From assembly GCA_024803745.1 (NCBI GenBank), contig JANJXV010000194.1:1240001-1304000 (forward strand): a stretch of DNA of 64,000 nt, in the 5' to 3' direction. The notes beneath the pieces are model-generated. The model did not search any database and had not been told where the DNA came from. It was given only the letters and a program-made list of their open reading frames with translations. The translations under genes were made by a program, and so were the position numbers. Within the stretch, counting starts at the first letter, position 1. Every line of letters starts with the position of its first letter. Shown here in pieces: positions 11,098-22,869 of this stretch. The DNA comes from Megascapheus bottae. Its lineage: Eukaryota > Chordata > Mammalia > Rodentia > Geomyidae.

Positions 11098-11277
11098 GGA
11101 GGGGCTGGGAGTTTGGCATAGTTGTAGAGTGCTTGTATGAAGACGAAGTTTCAATTCCGCAGTACCACATACACAGAAAAAACCAGAAGAAGTGCTGTGG
11201 CTCAAGTAGAAGATCACTAGGCTTGAGGAAAGCTGAAGGACAGTGCTCAGACCGAGTTCCAGCCAAAGGGCTTGTTT
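11098..11277 (+). mobile_element. IDL-Geo-like dimeric SINE
   Basis: 'ggggctgggagtttggcata', 'gcagtaccacatacacagaa', 'gtgctgtggctcaagtagaa'. Confidence 0.85.
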
Positions 11278-11289
11278 AAAAAAAAACCA

Positions 11290-11530
11290 GAAAGCTGAGC
11301 ATGATGGAGTGGTTGCTCACTTCTATAATCCTAGCTACTCAGGAGGCTGAGATCTGAGGATCAAGGTTTAAAGCCATCCTGGCACAAAAAGACCTGAGAC
11401 ACTTATCTCCAATTTACTTTTAGAAAATGGGAAGTGGGGCTTGGCTCCAGAGTAAGGTGGTAGCCTGGAGCTGAAGAGCTCAGGGATAGTGCCCAGGCTG
11501 AGTTCAAGATCTATGAACCACAAAAAAAAA
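11290..11530 (+). mobile_element. B1-like/Geo-like composite SINE
   Basis: 'cctagctactcaggaggctg', 'agctgaagagctcagggata', poly-A tail. Confidence 0.85.
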
Positions 11531-11971
11531 ATAATATGGAAAAATTTGGATTCTGTGAATTTTATCAGGCATATAAATGTCTTTTTTAGCTGTTGAAATA
11601 ACAAATTGTTTCTAAACATTTTAAAAGTTTTTACCTATAAATGTACACTACAAATGGAAATAATAACAAACACAAAATATGCAAAAGATACAAATTATCA
11701 CAATATGGGTATCCTGCTTCTGTATCTTTTCACTAACTCCTGTTCAAATAAGTCACATACTCTGAATAATTTTCCCAGTCGATATATGCCACACATGTTG
11801 GCTTGTACTGAACTTCTTGGGAAATCAAAAGCAAATACTAAGCAAATGTGTGTTAGATTTTGCAAACAGTGATATTTCAAATATAAATCCCTACTCATTG
11901 CATTATTTAATATCAATGCCGGAATCTAACTTACACTGTCAGAATCTTCAATCTTTTGAGAACCTTCAAAA
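11531..11971. other. Unassigned stretch before the L1 border
   Basis: Nothing recognised. It abuts the L1 similarity border at 11972, as 45821-46265 does in copy 2. Confidence 0.5.
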
Positions 11972-14111
11972 GGGTGTGTAAATATTTAGGATCTTTATGT
12001 CTTCCGGGAGGAAAGATCCCTTTAGTAGTATGTAGTAACCTTCTTTGTCTTTTCTTACTAATTTTAGTTTGAAGTCTATTCTATCTGATATGAGGATGGC
12101 AACTCCAGCCTGTTTATGGGGGCAGTTAGCTTGATAGAATTTATTTTAACCTCTCACTTTCCAAAGATGATGGTTTTTCGGTAAGATATGTCTCTTGAAG
12201 ACAGCAGAACGATGGCTCTTGCTTTTTGATCCAACTAGACAGCCTATGCCGTTTAATTGGAGAGTTAAGTCCATTGATATTGAGAGTTAGGATTGAGAGA
12301 TATTTATTAGTTCCTACCTTTTTTAAAAGCTTTTAGTAGGGCCTGTGTCTTGACAGTTCTTGTGGTCCTTAGATGGTATGCTGTTTAGGTGCCATTTCGT
12401 TCCCTATAATGCATTTTTTTTGGTTTTGTATGTATAGAGCATCGTTGAGAATTCTCTGTAGTGTTGGTTTTGTTTCGACATATTGTTGCAGCTTTTCCCT
12501 GGAATGGAATGTTTTTATTTTTCCCTCAGTTATGAATGAGAGCTTAGCTGGCTACAGTATTCTTGGTTGGTAGTTGTTTGATTTAAGGTCATGACATATA
12601 TGCTTCTAGTCACTTCGTGCTTGTATGGTCTCTTCTGAGACATCTGGGGTTATTCTGAATGGTTTGCCTTTATAAGTTACTGATCCCTTTTCCCTGGCTG
12701 CCTTTAGGATCTTTTCTTTCGTTTCTATTGATCCAGTTCGGATCACAATGTGGCGGTGGGATGTTCTTTTCTGGTCAGGTCTGTTTGGGGTTCTAAAAGC
12801 TTCTCGTATCTGGATGGGCCTGCCCTTCTGGATATTTGGGAAATTCTCTGAGATGATTCCCTGAAGTATATTTCCAATACCATTGACCTCTTTCTCCACG
12901 CCCTCCTCCATACCAACTAGCCTTAAATTAGGCTTCCTAATTGTATCTTGGACCTCCTGAAGCGCTCTCTCATATTTCCTAGATTTGGATTGACTCATTT
13001 TCTGTTCTTTATAATACCTAAATTATCTTCAGCCACGGAAATTCTCTCCTCTGCAATGTCTAACCTGCTATCAAAGCTATCTACTTTATTTTTCATCTCC
13101 CTTGCTTCTAATTGCTCACTTTTGATGCCTTGCATCCCTTGTTTTAGATCATGTATGGATTTCTTTATCTCCTTGATTTCCTTTTGAGTGGTTAGCTCAG
13201 TAGCTTTATTTTCTTTGGACATTTGCTGGAGTTTGGTCACGTTTTTATTTGTGGATTCTTTGAATTCATTCATCTTTCTTTGAAAAACCTTTATTATGGC
13301 CTCCTTTATGGCTTCTTCTTTTTCACTTATCACCTTGTTTTTGCTTCCCTCTTGTTCAGGTATGGCTTCCTCCATTATCTCTTTCTTTATATTTTCACAT
13401 TTTTCATTAATGATGTTTATCAATTGCATTTGTGTAGCAATTGGAAGACTCTCCTCTAGGTTTGCCAGTGACTGTTCCATTGTCTGTTTACATTGGTTGG
13501 GGGATGTTGTTTCTTGATTTGACATTTTTCTTGAGTTTCTTGTTCTGCCCATTTGAAAATGGGAGCAAGATTACTACTAAATACGATTATAGTTTTTCAG
13601 ATATAACCAACCTAGACCTCTGTAGCTGGCAGACACTAGATGTTCACAAGTTTTGATTGGTATTATCACTCTTTCTTTTTGTGCACTTACAGACCAGCCT
13701 AATACAACCACTGATAAGCGATTTATACCCAAAACAATAGCCTCTGAATCCAATCTCTATTGTCTTTAAGTCCCTCTTAGCCTAGAGAATAATTAACCAC
13801 CTACATATACAATATTGCTCAACAGCAATCAAGTGTAAATCCGTGCAGTATAAGGGTTGAACGACGAGCAGAGGTCCAGAGATAGAAAAAAAGAATGAGA
13901 GAGGTCAGGGGAGGTGCAAGAGGATTAACGTAGGAGTGTAAGAATATTGTAGTAATGAAGAAAAGTTATAGCATAACGATAACTGACATAAGTTGGTAAG
14001 TAGGTAGCATATTCGAGTACAAAGTTTGGAAAGTATTAGAATAAAACTTATGTGTTGCTGCACGACTAGCTCTTAGCCCAACCAGTGGCCTCACAGTGGA
14101 CCATGGGATGG
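11972..14111 (-). mobile_element. L1 5' portion: 5'UTR, ORF1 and start of ORF2 (copy 1), recombinant
   Basis: Read on the minus strand it has a 5'UTR (about 14.11-13.56 kb), ORF1 (13552-12606), a short inter-ORF gap, and the start of ORF2 with endonuclease-domain sequence up to 11972, where L1 similarity stops. The 3' ORF2 portion is missing. Sequence below 12242 follows the copy 2 element at 46.27-47.52 kb; sequence above 12251 follows the other copy 2 element at 49.64-51.78 kb. It is therefore a chimera of two L1 segments. Confidence 0.88.
12606..13552 (-). pseudogene. L1 ORF1 (nucleic-acid chaperone), disrupted
   Basis: ORF1p packages L1 RNA as a coiled-coil trimer. The first frame (13552-12995) begins MGRTRNSRKMSN and has long heptad-rich coiled coil (KEIKEIKKSIHDLKQGMQG) ending with a stop after KNRK. 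The second (12998-12606) begins MSQSKSRKYERALQEVQD and carries the RRM and C-terminal parts (KPNLRLVGMEE, IQIREAFRTPNRPDQK, HIVIRTGSIETKEKILKAAR). The two halves lie in different frames, so this copy is inactive. Confidence 0.85.
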
Positions 14112-14234
14112 ATCTGTTTTTCTTGTCTACGTTGAGGGAAAGGGCTATTTCACAAGATGCAGAAGTGAAGATTTCAGAAGCAAATGCTGTGAGTGAATTA
14201 GCTCATAAAAAGCATTTTGATTTTCTTTTATCTT

Positions 14235-14428
14235 TCTGCCAGTCTTGGGGCTTGAATTCAGGGCCTGAGCACTGTCCTCGGGTTTTCTCAAGTCTAGCCC
14301 TCTGCCACTTGAGCCACAGTGCCACATCTAGATTTTCTATCTATGTGATACTGAGCAATCAAACCCAGATCTTCATGGATGCTAGGCAAGCACTCTACCA
14401 CTATGCCAAACTCTCAACCCTGACCTAG
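14235..14428 (-). mobile_element. IDL-Geo-like dimeric SINE in arm A
   Basis: 'cttgaattcagggcctgagc' then 'ggatgctaggcaagcactct'; shared with arm B and copy 2. Confidence 0.85.
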
Positions 14429-14649
14429 TAATTATAAAGTCATCATCATCATATCAAAATAACCTTTCTCCTACAAAGAATGAACACTTATCTATGTGTG
14501 TAATGTTTTTTTTTTAATTTCACTACTTGTTCTGTGTTTTACCCTCTTGCATTTTTACACATGACAGCAAAGCTAATCATCAGGAAAAACTTGATTAGGA
14601 TACAGAAACCTTATAATATCCTAGTAGATTGACATCAAAAATATGTGCA

Positions 14650-14850
14650 AGATGCCCTGTGTGTTTGACCTAGGGGTAGAGTCCTTGGCTACCACGCAAA
14701 AAGCCTCAGGTTTGATTCCCTATTACCATATACATAGAAAACGCTGCAAGTGCTGCTGTGGCTCGGTGGGACAGCTAAAGCTTAAAGAAAGCCCAAGAAC
14801 AATGTTCAAACTCTGAGGACATGTCCCAAGACTAGCAAAAACAAAAAAAA
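14650..14850 (+). mobile_element. IDL-Geo-like dimeric SINE in arm A
   Basis: 'ggggtagagtccttggctac', 'gctgctgtggctcggtggga', A-rich tail; shared with arm B and copy 2. Confidence 0.78.
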
Positions 14851-15482
14851 ATTTGACAAGGGGCAAAATGCTGGCAGAGAAGGCACTGTGAAGCAAATGT
14901 TTTGTAAAGGATGAGGGCAATATTGACCCTTAAGTTTGGATCTTACCTAAGAAAGGCTCCTTGAGCCTGAGACCAGACTGGTAGTTGGGCCTAGTGGAAG
15001 ACATTGGGTTTGGACAAATAAGGTGTGATGTTTACTACATCCACATGTATATTGTGAGATTGGAGGAGAGATTCAGCCTCCAGCATGTCTTTGGTGAGGT
15101 CTTCTGTGAGCAAGGATCTTTGGTCATTAGGCCCTGAAGGGTGACCCTGCCTCCCTCACAATGGAACAGAATATGGAACCCTGGTAACCAAGCCACTGTA
15201 ACTAACAACCAACTCAAGCCAGCTCACTTGGCTTGTGGCTCAGGAGGAAGAAAGATGTTGCTGTGCAGTTGCCAAAGATCAGGAAACTCGAGTCTCAGGC
15301 ATGGAAGTTGTGGATGTCTTCTTCGGAGATGTCCATGCTAGATCATTGCCAAGCCACAAATCCAGTATAACAGGCCTTTCTCTAAGACGAAGGCCAGGAA
15401 AATCCAGGGCAACCAGATGAGGTATATTTCTAAGAAGAAATGTATTTGACCCCATCATTCTCCCCACACATTACAACTTTCT

Positions 15483-17580
15483 TTTTTTTAATTTTTTTAT
15501 TGTAATTAGTAAAAGGGTTAGATGATATTTGCCAGATAGAAGGTGCATTAATTCACATACATTGATACCCATTCACATGTCTTGGTACCCATTTCCCTTC
15601 AACGCTACACCCCCACCCGTCTTGGTTTTCCCCCCTTCCCTATCAAATTTCAAATATCCAAATACAAATGAATTCAATATATCAGATAACAAAGTGAGAC
15701 ACCACACCAATATGGGATAACCAAGGGACAGCAAAGGAGATGAGAGACAATATAGTACATTAAGGACAATAATCATTCATTATGTGGCTTTTGTTTCAAT
15801 ATCCTGGAGGTCCTTTCAATTAGCTTCACATTATATGGCCTTATATATGGCCTTTTGCTCTTTTGCAAATCACTGCTAGTACAGCCCAAAGTTTCTACTG
15901 ATTATTACGAATGAGGGAATCCACTGAGCCTAAGTTCCTTTGAGTCTGGCTTACTTCACTTAATATGATTTGTTCTAAGTCTTTCCATTTCCTAACAAAT
16001 GGGGCGATGTCATTCTTTCTGATAGCAGCATAGAATTCCATTGTGTACAAATACCACAACTTGTTGATCCACTCATCAACTGAGGGACATCTGGGTTCGT
16101 TCCATATCTTTGCTATGGTGAATAGTGCTGCAATGAACATTGTTGTGCTAGTGGGTTTAGTATGCCCTTGTTTCTGGATTGTTGGGTAAATGCCAAGTAG
16201 TGGAATTGCTGGGTCATAGGGGAGTTCTATGTTTAGCCTTTTGAGGCACTGCCACCCTGCTTTCCATAGGGGTTGAACGAGTTTGCACTCTCACCACAGT
16301 GTAGTAGTTATCCCTCCTGGCCACAACCCCTCCAGCGTCCGTTGTCATTCGTTTTCCTGATCCTGGCCATTCTAACTGGAGTGAGGTGGAATCTTAGAGT
16401 TGTTTTGATTTGCCATTTTTGTTTCTTCTTCAGAGAAGACTCTCTTTAAGGCTTTGGCCCATTTTTTAATGGGATGGGTGTTACTTTGGAGGTTAGTTTT
16501 GGAGTGATTCAATTTTTTGAGTTGTTGATATATTTTAGATATGAGGCCTTTGTCCGTTGTTTGGTTGGTGAAGATCTTCTCCCACTCTGTAGGCTTCCTG
16601 ATTAGTTTACTAGCTATATCCGTTGCCATACAAAAGCTCTGCAGTTTAATGCAGTCCCACTTATCCAGCCTTTCTCTGATTTGTTGTGATTCTTGGTCCT
16701 TATTAAGAAAGTTTCGACCTGTGCCAGGTGTTTAACCAGTTCTGCCAGCACAACTTGTTGAAGAGGCTATCTTTCTTCCATTCTATTTTTTTGGCTCCCT
16801 TGTCAAAGATTAGGTGGCCCTAGGTCTGTGGTTTAATATCTGGGTCCGCAGTTCTATTCCATTGGACTTCAGGCATGTTCTTGTGCCAGTACCAATCTGT
16901 TTTAAGAATTATAGCTCTGTAATAGAGTCTAAAGTTTCGAATTGAAATTCCTCCAGCGATGTTCTTTCTGCTAAGACGTTTTTTTGCTATACGGCTCTTT
17001 TACTATTCCATATGAAATTTTGAATTGCCTCTTCTATTTCTTTAAAGAATGACATTGGGATGTTGATGGGTATTGCATTGAATCTGTAGATAGCCCTTGG
17101 CAAGATTGTCATTTTCACAATGTTGATTCTTCCAATCCAGGAGCATGGGAGGTTTTTCCATTTCCTTAGTTCTGCTTTAATTTCCTTTTTTAGTGTTTTA
17201 AAGCTTTCATCTAAACTGTCCTTTACATTCTTAGTTAAGCTAATTCCTAGGTACTTTATTTTCTTTGAGGCTATTGTGAAAGGAGTTTCTTTCCTGATTA
17301 TTGCCTCATTCCTCTCACTGTTGGCGTAAAGGAAGGCAGTTGATTTTTGAGGGATGATTTTATGGCCTGCTACCCTTCCAAAGCTTTGAATCAGCTCAAG
17401 GAGCTTGGGAGTAGAGTCTATAGGATTCTTTAAATACAGAATCATGTCATCTGCAAAGAGGGATAGTTTTATTTCCTCCTTCTCCACTTGGATCCCCTTT
17501 ATGCTTGCTTCTTGCCTTATTGCACTGTCTAGGAATTCTAGTACTATGTTAAAAAGGAGTGGAGAGAGTGGGCATCCTGA
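15483..17580 (-). mobile_element. 5'-truncated L1: ORF2 3' half and 3'UTR (copy 1)
   Basis: The 3' end is the T-rich tract at 15483. The 3'UTR and ORF2 C-terminus follow (16140-15895: MFIAALFTIAKIWNEPRC, LWYLYTMEFYAAIRKN). The reverse-transcriptase core with [13 protein letters not shown] is at 17487-16987. L1 similarity ends at 17580. Several frameshifts and ~134-bp and ~57-bp deletions relative to copy 2 make it inactive. Confidence 0.9.
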
Positions 17581-17639
17581 ATGCTACCCCTTACCACTTT
17601 TATGCAAAGCTTAGGCCTGTGGCATTTTACGCACAATTC

Positions 17640-17770
17640 AACGCTCTGTTTTTTGCTGGTTAATTAGAGGTAAAAATCTTATGGAATTTATTGCGTGGCT
17701 GATTTTGAACTGGAATCCTCAGGTCTCAGCTTATCTTGAGTAGCTAGGATTACAGTACTTTTACAACCTG
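17640..17770 (-). mobile_element. B1-like SINE fragment
   Basis: 'ctggaatcctcaggtctcag' and 'gagtagctaggattacagta'. Confidence 0.68.
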
Positions 17771-18074
17771 TATGCTCATACACATCGCTTCTGATCCAAA
17801 CACTCATTTTCAATTTAACTAACAAGATGTGAGGAAAGATGATTGACTGTAATTTACTAGATGGGCTTCTAGTCAGTATATATTTCCACTTCCACTCTGA
17901 AGCCAGGGAAATGTTTCTGGTACTTGTTTCAACTATCTCCCAAAGAGGAAATAATGTGTGAGTACGTTTGCTAATATTTCTGATAGGAGATGGACTTTGG
18001 TGTTTGGAACCTGTTGGGCAGAGTGTATCAGCTGGGCTGTGATAACAGAGATGATGTTTCAGACAGGAATATTT

Positions 18075-18165
18075 TCATAACAGACAGACTTAGTCCAGAT
18101 CCTTGGATTTCAGGCCTTGAGTAGATAGAATTACAAGTGTGAGCTGCCACCACCACCTGGTTCAT
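18075..18165 (-). mobile_element. B1-like SINE fragment
   Basis: 'ccagatccttggatttcagg' and 'acaagtgtgagctgccacca'; degraded. Confidence 0.55.
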
Positions 18166-18844
18166 TTTGGAAACCTTAATTGCTTCTCATTTGTTCCTTT
18201 CCTTTTTTGGAAGATTGATCTAAGCTGGCTGATTGTGCATCACAATGAAGTGATTGGCCTCAGGAATTGCAAATATTTGTTTCATCAGCACGGAATGAAT
18301 GAAAGTTGATGTAAACCCAATAGTATTTTCCTTCTGATAAATAGGGAACTTACTTATATCATTTTTCCTTGCCTTTGCTTTCCCAAAGCAAACAACATGT
18401 TTCTTAAAAACTATACTTCATGAGAATATTATAATTAGAAGCTATCTTCTGCACACTTCAGAATAGTCCTTGCATTTATAAACTTATATTACAATATTAG
18501 GTAGAAGAATGGTGACTGTTAGTTTCATAACTATTTCATATGTTTTACTCTTTAAGGCTCATTAAGTCAAGAAGGGATTAAATACATTTAGATAATAGTA
18601 GATCATAGCTGCTGCTGATTTGATGTGTGTGCAGATGATACACAGATTAATTAGGATTACTCAAAAGTTTTCTTCAAATTTTCAGTAGTAGACTGCTATG
18701 CTAACGGGAAGGTGATAGTAATGATGCTGAAATTCTATGAATCAGCTATGAAGCAGAATTTCAGGGGAGATTATTTGCTAGGGATTTAATTTCTAAGACG
18801 CATATCAAGAATATTGAACTATAACACCAAATGATGGACGACTC
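18166..18844. other. AT-rich unassigned stretch
   Basis: No coding frame or repeat family recognised. Confidence 0.5.
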
Positions 18845-19320
18845 AGCGTCACATTTTGTTTGTTTTATGCAAGTCTTGGGACTTGAACCCAGGGCCTGGG
18901 AACTGTCCTTAAATGTTTTTTTTTGCTTCAGGCTAGTGTTCTACCACTTTATCCACAGCTCCACTTCCAGATTATTGGTAATGAACTGTAAATCAGAATA
19001 TCATGCAATTTGTTTGGGCTGGATTCAAACCTGATTCTGTGTAGATAGGATTCCAAGTGTGAGCGCACAGAGCCTGGCTAGTATCATTCATCATTCAAGT
19101 CATGGGACTGCAATTCTGCACCTGGGTCTTGTCACTGAGCTTTTCAGCTCAAGACTACTGCCCTATCCCTTGAGCCATAGGGCCACTTCTGGGTTTCTGG
19201 TGTTTAATTGGAGATAAGAGTCACATGGACTTCAGTGCCCAGGCTGACTTTGAACTGCTATCCTTGGATCCCAGCCTCTTGAGTAGCTACATTTACAAGT
19301 GTGAGCCACCATACCCGGCT
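18845..19320 (-). mobile_element. Two B1-like/Geo-like composite SINEs in series
   Basis: The first ends near 19080 ('aagtgtgagcgcacagagcc'). The second (19095-19320) has 'gagcttttcagctcaagact' and 'gagtagctacatttacaagt'. Confidence 0.8.
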
Positions 19321-19324
19321 AAAT

Positions 19325-19500
19325 TATTTTTTAAGTTAATTTATTTTGTTAAGTCAATATATAGTTGGCATACGGTTACATAAGTAATGAACATATTTCT
19401 TACGAAAATTGTTATCCCCTCCCTCATTTTTCTCTGTTTTCCTACTCTCAGCCCCCTCTCCACCCAGATTGTTCAATTCATTTCCGTTTAGTGTCTTCCA
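19325..19500 (-). mobile_element. Possible L1 3'UTR fragment
   Basis: 'gttaagtcaatatatagttggcatacggttacataagtaatgaaca' type sequence followed by a C-rich block resembles other L1 3'UTR starts here (25.96, 21.72 kb). Weak; also at 58.76-58.93 kb in copy 2. Confidence 0.3.
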
Positions 19501-19739
19501 AGTATCACTGTTCAATTGGTTCACCCTTTTTCCTTTGTTTTTTTTTTTTTTTTTTTACCATTTTATTATACCCTCTCCATTCCAAATCACATAAACCTAT
19601 GTACAAGACACAGGGTACCCGAATTCAACACAGTGACTACAGAGAATAAAACTAAAGGGAAAAAGAAGAAAAGAGGTAAAAAGCAAAGAAAATGAAAGAA
19701 CATCATACAGTACCTTAGAATCAACAACACTGAAAAAAC

Positions 19740-20225
19740 AAAACATAAAACCTTGGGCTGAAAATGAAGCTTGCCTAGCATGCATGAAACCCTGGATTCC
19801 ATTCCTCAGCACCACATAAACAAAAAACTGGAAGTGCCACTGTGACTCAGCTGGTAGATTTCTAACGTTCAGCACAGAGTGTCTCCAAGTGACAAAAATC
19901 TGTCACATTTAAGTCAGGCTTCAAAACTTTGCTAGGAACCAGTTACGTGATTTGGAAGAAAGTCCAATTTTCAAAGAATCACTAGCCAGGCGCTGGAGGG
20001 TCATAATTGTCATTCTACTAGCCAGGGAGAAGGTGAATCAAAGCCTTTGCAAGCAAAAAAACGAAAACAAAACAAACTGTAAGATTCTACTCTCCACTTA
20101 TCCACCCAAAAACTAAGTGGAGTTGTGGCTAAAACTGGTACAGCATTAGCCTTGAGGAAAAAGATCTAAGAGATCTTGCCCAGGTCCAAAGTTCAAGCTC
20201 CCCACCAAGAAAGAAAAAAAAGAGT
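19740..20225 (+). mobile_element. IDL-Geo-like SINE followed by composite SINE
   Basis: 19740-19870 has 'tgcctagcatgcatgaaacc' and 'ctcagcaccacataaac'. 19985-20225 is a degraded B1-like/right-monomer composite. Confidence 0.75.
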
Positions 20226-20929
20226 ACAGATACTTTAGTTTAAAAAGTATATCTGGATATCTTAGTAGATTTTTCTGATCTTTCCTCATTCATCTCATGG
20301 AACCACATAATCTTGATCCTGATCTGACTAAGAGCCTGCATTGTGCTTAATAAATTCATTCCACATATTCCAGTAGAATCTGGACAGCTAACAGCCACTT
20401 ACCAATGCTTTATTCTACGTTTAGGCCAGTATGTCTTCATACCATCTACACAGTCAGCTATATCATCTTTCCAGAAGTATCATTGAGTGTAGAACACTCA
20501 GAACTAAAATAATTGCATAAAGATGTAATAAAACCCTTGATTCATTAAGAAAATTTCTGTACCACTTAGAGCAAGTACATTAGTGGTATTTACCTCTAGC
20601 CTCTTTTTTTAAAAAAAATTATTAACATTGAATTTTACATCATATTTCAAATGTCATGTTTAACCAACAAGTATTGAAGAAGGGAATCGCTATACAATCA
20701 CTGGCACATAGATTTTAGAATATAGTAAAAGTTAAGCTGAGTCATTGTATGTCATAGATACAGATTAATCTATAATAAAACACATGTCTATAGAGTGTAT
20801 AATCTATCCTAGATTTTTATGTCTATGTAGTTATGTTTATATCTCCAAAATTATGTCCAGAACTTTGGGTATCAACTATTCAATCATCGCTCTCCTACTG
20901 TTTGAAACTAATATCTATATATTAAGGAT
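20226..20929. other. AT-rich unassigned stretch
   Basis: Nothing recognised; may belong to the old L1 fragment that follows. Confidence 0.45.
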
Positions 20930-21035
20930 ACCATGTACCTTTTGTTCCTTGGTCTTGACTTATCTCACTCAACAGGATTCACTCTAATTTCATCCACTAC
21001 CCCAAAAATGCCATTATTATTTTTTTCTGTGCAGA
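20930..21035 (-). mobile_element. Old L1 ORF2 fragment
   Basis: The stretch 'cttgacttatctcactcaac' and the following 'atttcatccact' resemble the young L1 block 'ggcttacttcacttaatatg'. Diverged; also present in copy 2 near 60.35-60.45 kb. Confidence 0.35.
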
Positions 21036-21039
21036 TCTT

Positions 21040-21596
21040 CTTTTTATGTATTTATATTTATTGTAATTTATAGAAGGGTTACATTATATTCACCAGATAG
21101 AAGGTGCATTACTTCTCAAACTTTGATACCCCATGTAATGATATGGTCCCCATTACCCTTCCCCTACCCCCACTCATGTTCATTTCCCCCCTTCCCTATC
21201 CAATTTCAAATAACCAATTAGGCACATATGAAATATATCAGAAAACAAGGTGAAATATTGTAACAATATGATATAACCAAGGGATAGCAAAAGACATAAA
21301 AGATCACATAATTCATTAAGGACAACAATCACTCATTATATGAGTTTTGTTTCTTTATCTTGGAGGTCCTTACATTTAGTGTCATACTATTTGTCACGAT
21401 GTCTCTAGATTTTGTTCTATTGTCAATCTCTGGTAGCAGAGCCCAAGGTTTCTACTGAATTTGACAAATGAGGGAGACTCTTGGGCCTATGTTCCTTTGA
21501 GTTTGGCTTACTTCACTTAATATGATTTTTTTCCTTTTCATCCACTTCCCCGAGAATGCCATTATTTTATCTTGCCGGTTGGCTATGTATCATTCC

Positions 21597-21599
<3 letters not shown>
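21040..21599 (-). mobile_element. L1 3' end (copy 1)
   Basis: Starts with 3'UTR sequence ('agaagggttacattatattc', 'gatagaaggtgcatta') as at 15.49 kb and runs into the ORF2 C-terminal region. It is cut at 'cattccattg', where a TG repeat begins. Confidence 0.78.

Positions 21600-21641
<42 letters not shown>
21600..21641. repeat. (TG)n microsatellite (copy 1)
   Basis: TG tract with one CG unit, at the truncation edge of an L1 fragment. Confidence 0.93.
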
Positions 21642-21715
21642 ATCACATTTTTTGTAGTAGGGCATCTGGTTGTTTCCATCATCCAGCCTCATTTTCTACA
21701 GATATTTTTATAGTC

Positions 21716-22850
21716 TCTTTTTTATTTTCAGGGTAATGTATAGAGGGGTTACGATTACATTTACAGGTAGTGGACTGCATTACTTCTCACACATTTATTC
21801 CACTCCACATGTTTTTGTCCCCAGTTCCCTCTCCCCTCCCCTTCCCAATCATCTTGTTTCCCCCCTTCCCTTTCCTATTTGACATAAACAAATAAACATA
21901 TATACAATATGCCAGGGAAAAATCAGATACAGTAACAATCTGACATTAACCAAAGGGCAAAATAAGAGATGAGAAAGAACATAGTAGTTTAAGGACAAAA
22001 ATCACACAAGATTAAGAGTAACGATGACACAAGATATAGCTCTTGTTCCCATATCCTAGAGATCCTTTCATTTAGTCTCATCCTATATGACCTTATATAC
22101 CTAGGTTTTTGAGTTATTGTAATCCTCTGCTAGGAGAGTCCTAGATGTGAACTAATTGTTACAAATGAGGGAAACCATTGAGCTTATGTTTCTTTGGGTC
22201 TGGCTTGCTTCACTTAATAAGAATTTTTCCAAGTCTTTCCATTTCCTTACAAATGGGGCGATGTCTTTCCTTCTGATGGCAGCATAGCATTCCATTGTGT
22301 ATAAGTACCACATCTTCTTGATTCAGTCATCTACTGAGTGGCATCTGGGTTGGTTTCATAGCTTTGCTATGGTAAATAGTGCTGCATTGAGTATCATTGT
22401 GCTAGTGGCTTTAGAATGTCCTTTTTTCTGGACAATTGGGTAGATGCCAAGTAGTGGATTTGCTGGATCATAGGGGAGCTCTATGTTCAGTCTTTTGAGG
22501 AACCACCACACTGCTTTCCCTAGTGGTTGAACGAGTTTACACTCACACCAACAGTGTAGGTGTGATCCCCCTGGTCACTTCCCCACCAGTATCTCTTATT
22601 AGATTTTTTGATAATGGCCATTCTGACTGGAGTCAGGAGGAATCTCAAAGTTGTTTTGATTTTCATTTCCCTTATTGCTAGAGATATGGAGCATTTCTTC
22701 ATGTGTCTAAAGCCCATTTTAATTTTTCCTTCAGAGAATACTCTTTTAAGTCTTTAGCCCACCTTTTAATAGGATGGTTGTTTCTTTGAAGATTTGTTTG
22801 GGAGATATTCATTTTTTCAGCTATAGATATATTTTAGATAACTACATATA
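21716..22850 (-). mobile_element. L1 ORF2 C-terminus and 3'UTR (copy 1)
   Basis: A second, slightly older L1 3' end of related subfamily. The minus frame 22717-22520 reads MGFRHMKKCSISLAIREMK, then [22 protein letters not shown]2p C-terminal hallmarks. 5'-truncated near 22850. Confidence 0.85.
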
Positions 22851-22869
22851 CTTTTGTAGAAAAAAGAAT

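Larger units (their letters stand above)
14112..15482 (+). repeat. Inverted-repeat arm A (copy 1)
   Basis: This segment recurs in reverse complement at 29537-30899. Matches include 'gaatgaacacttatctatg', the block 'ggaacagaatatggaaccct' and two SINEs in matching places. Similarity stops at 14112 and 15482, exactly where L1 sequence begins on both sides of this arm. Confidence 0.88.

Noticed and set aside
13223..13656. Plus-strand hydrophobic frames across the L1 (also 50890-51323, 47553-48209, 54240-54662)
   Set aside because: Antisense of L1 ORF1 and ORF2; hydrophobicity reflects the A-rich sense strand.
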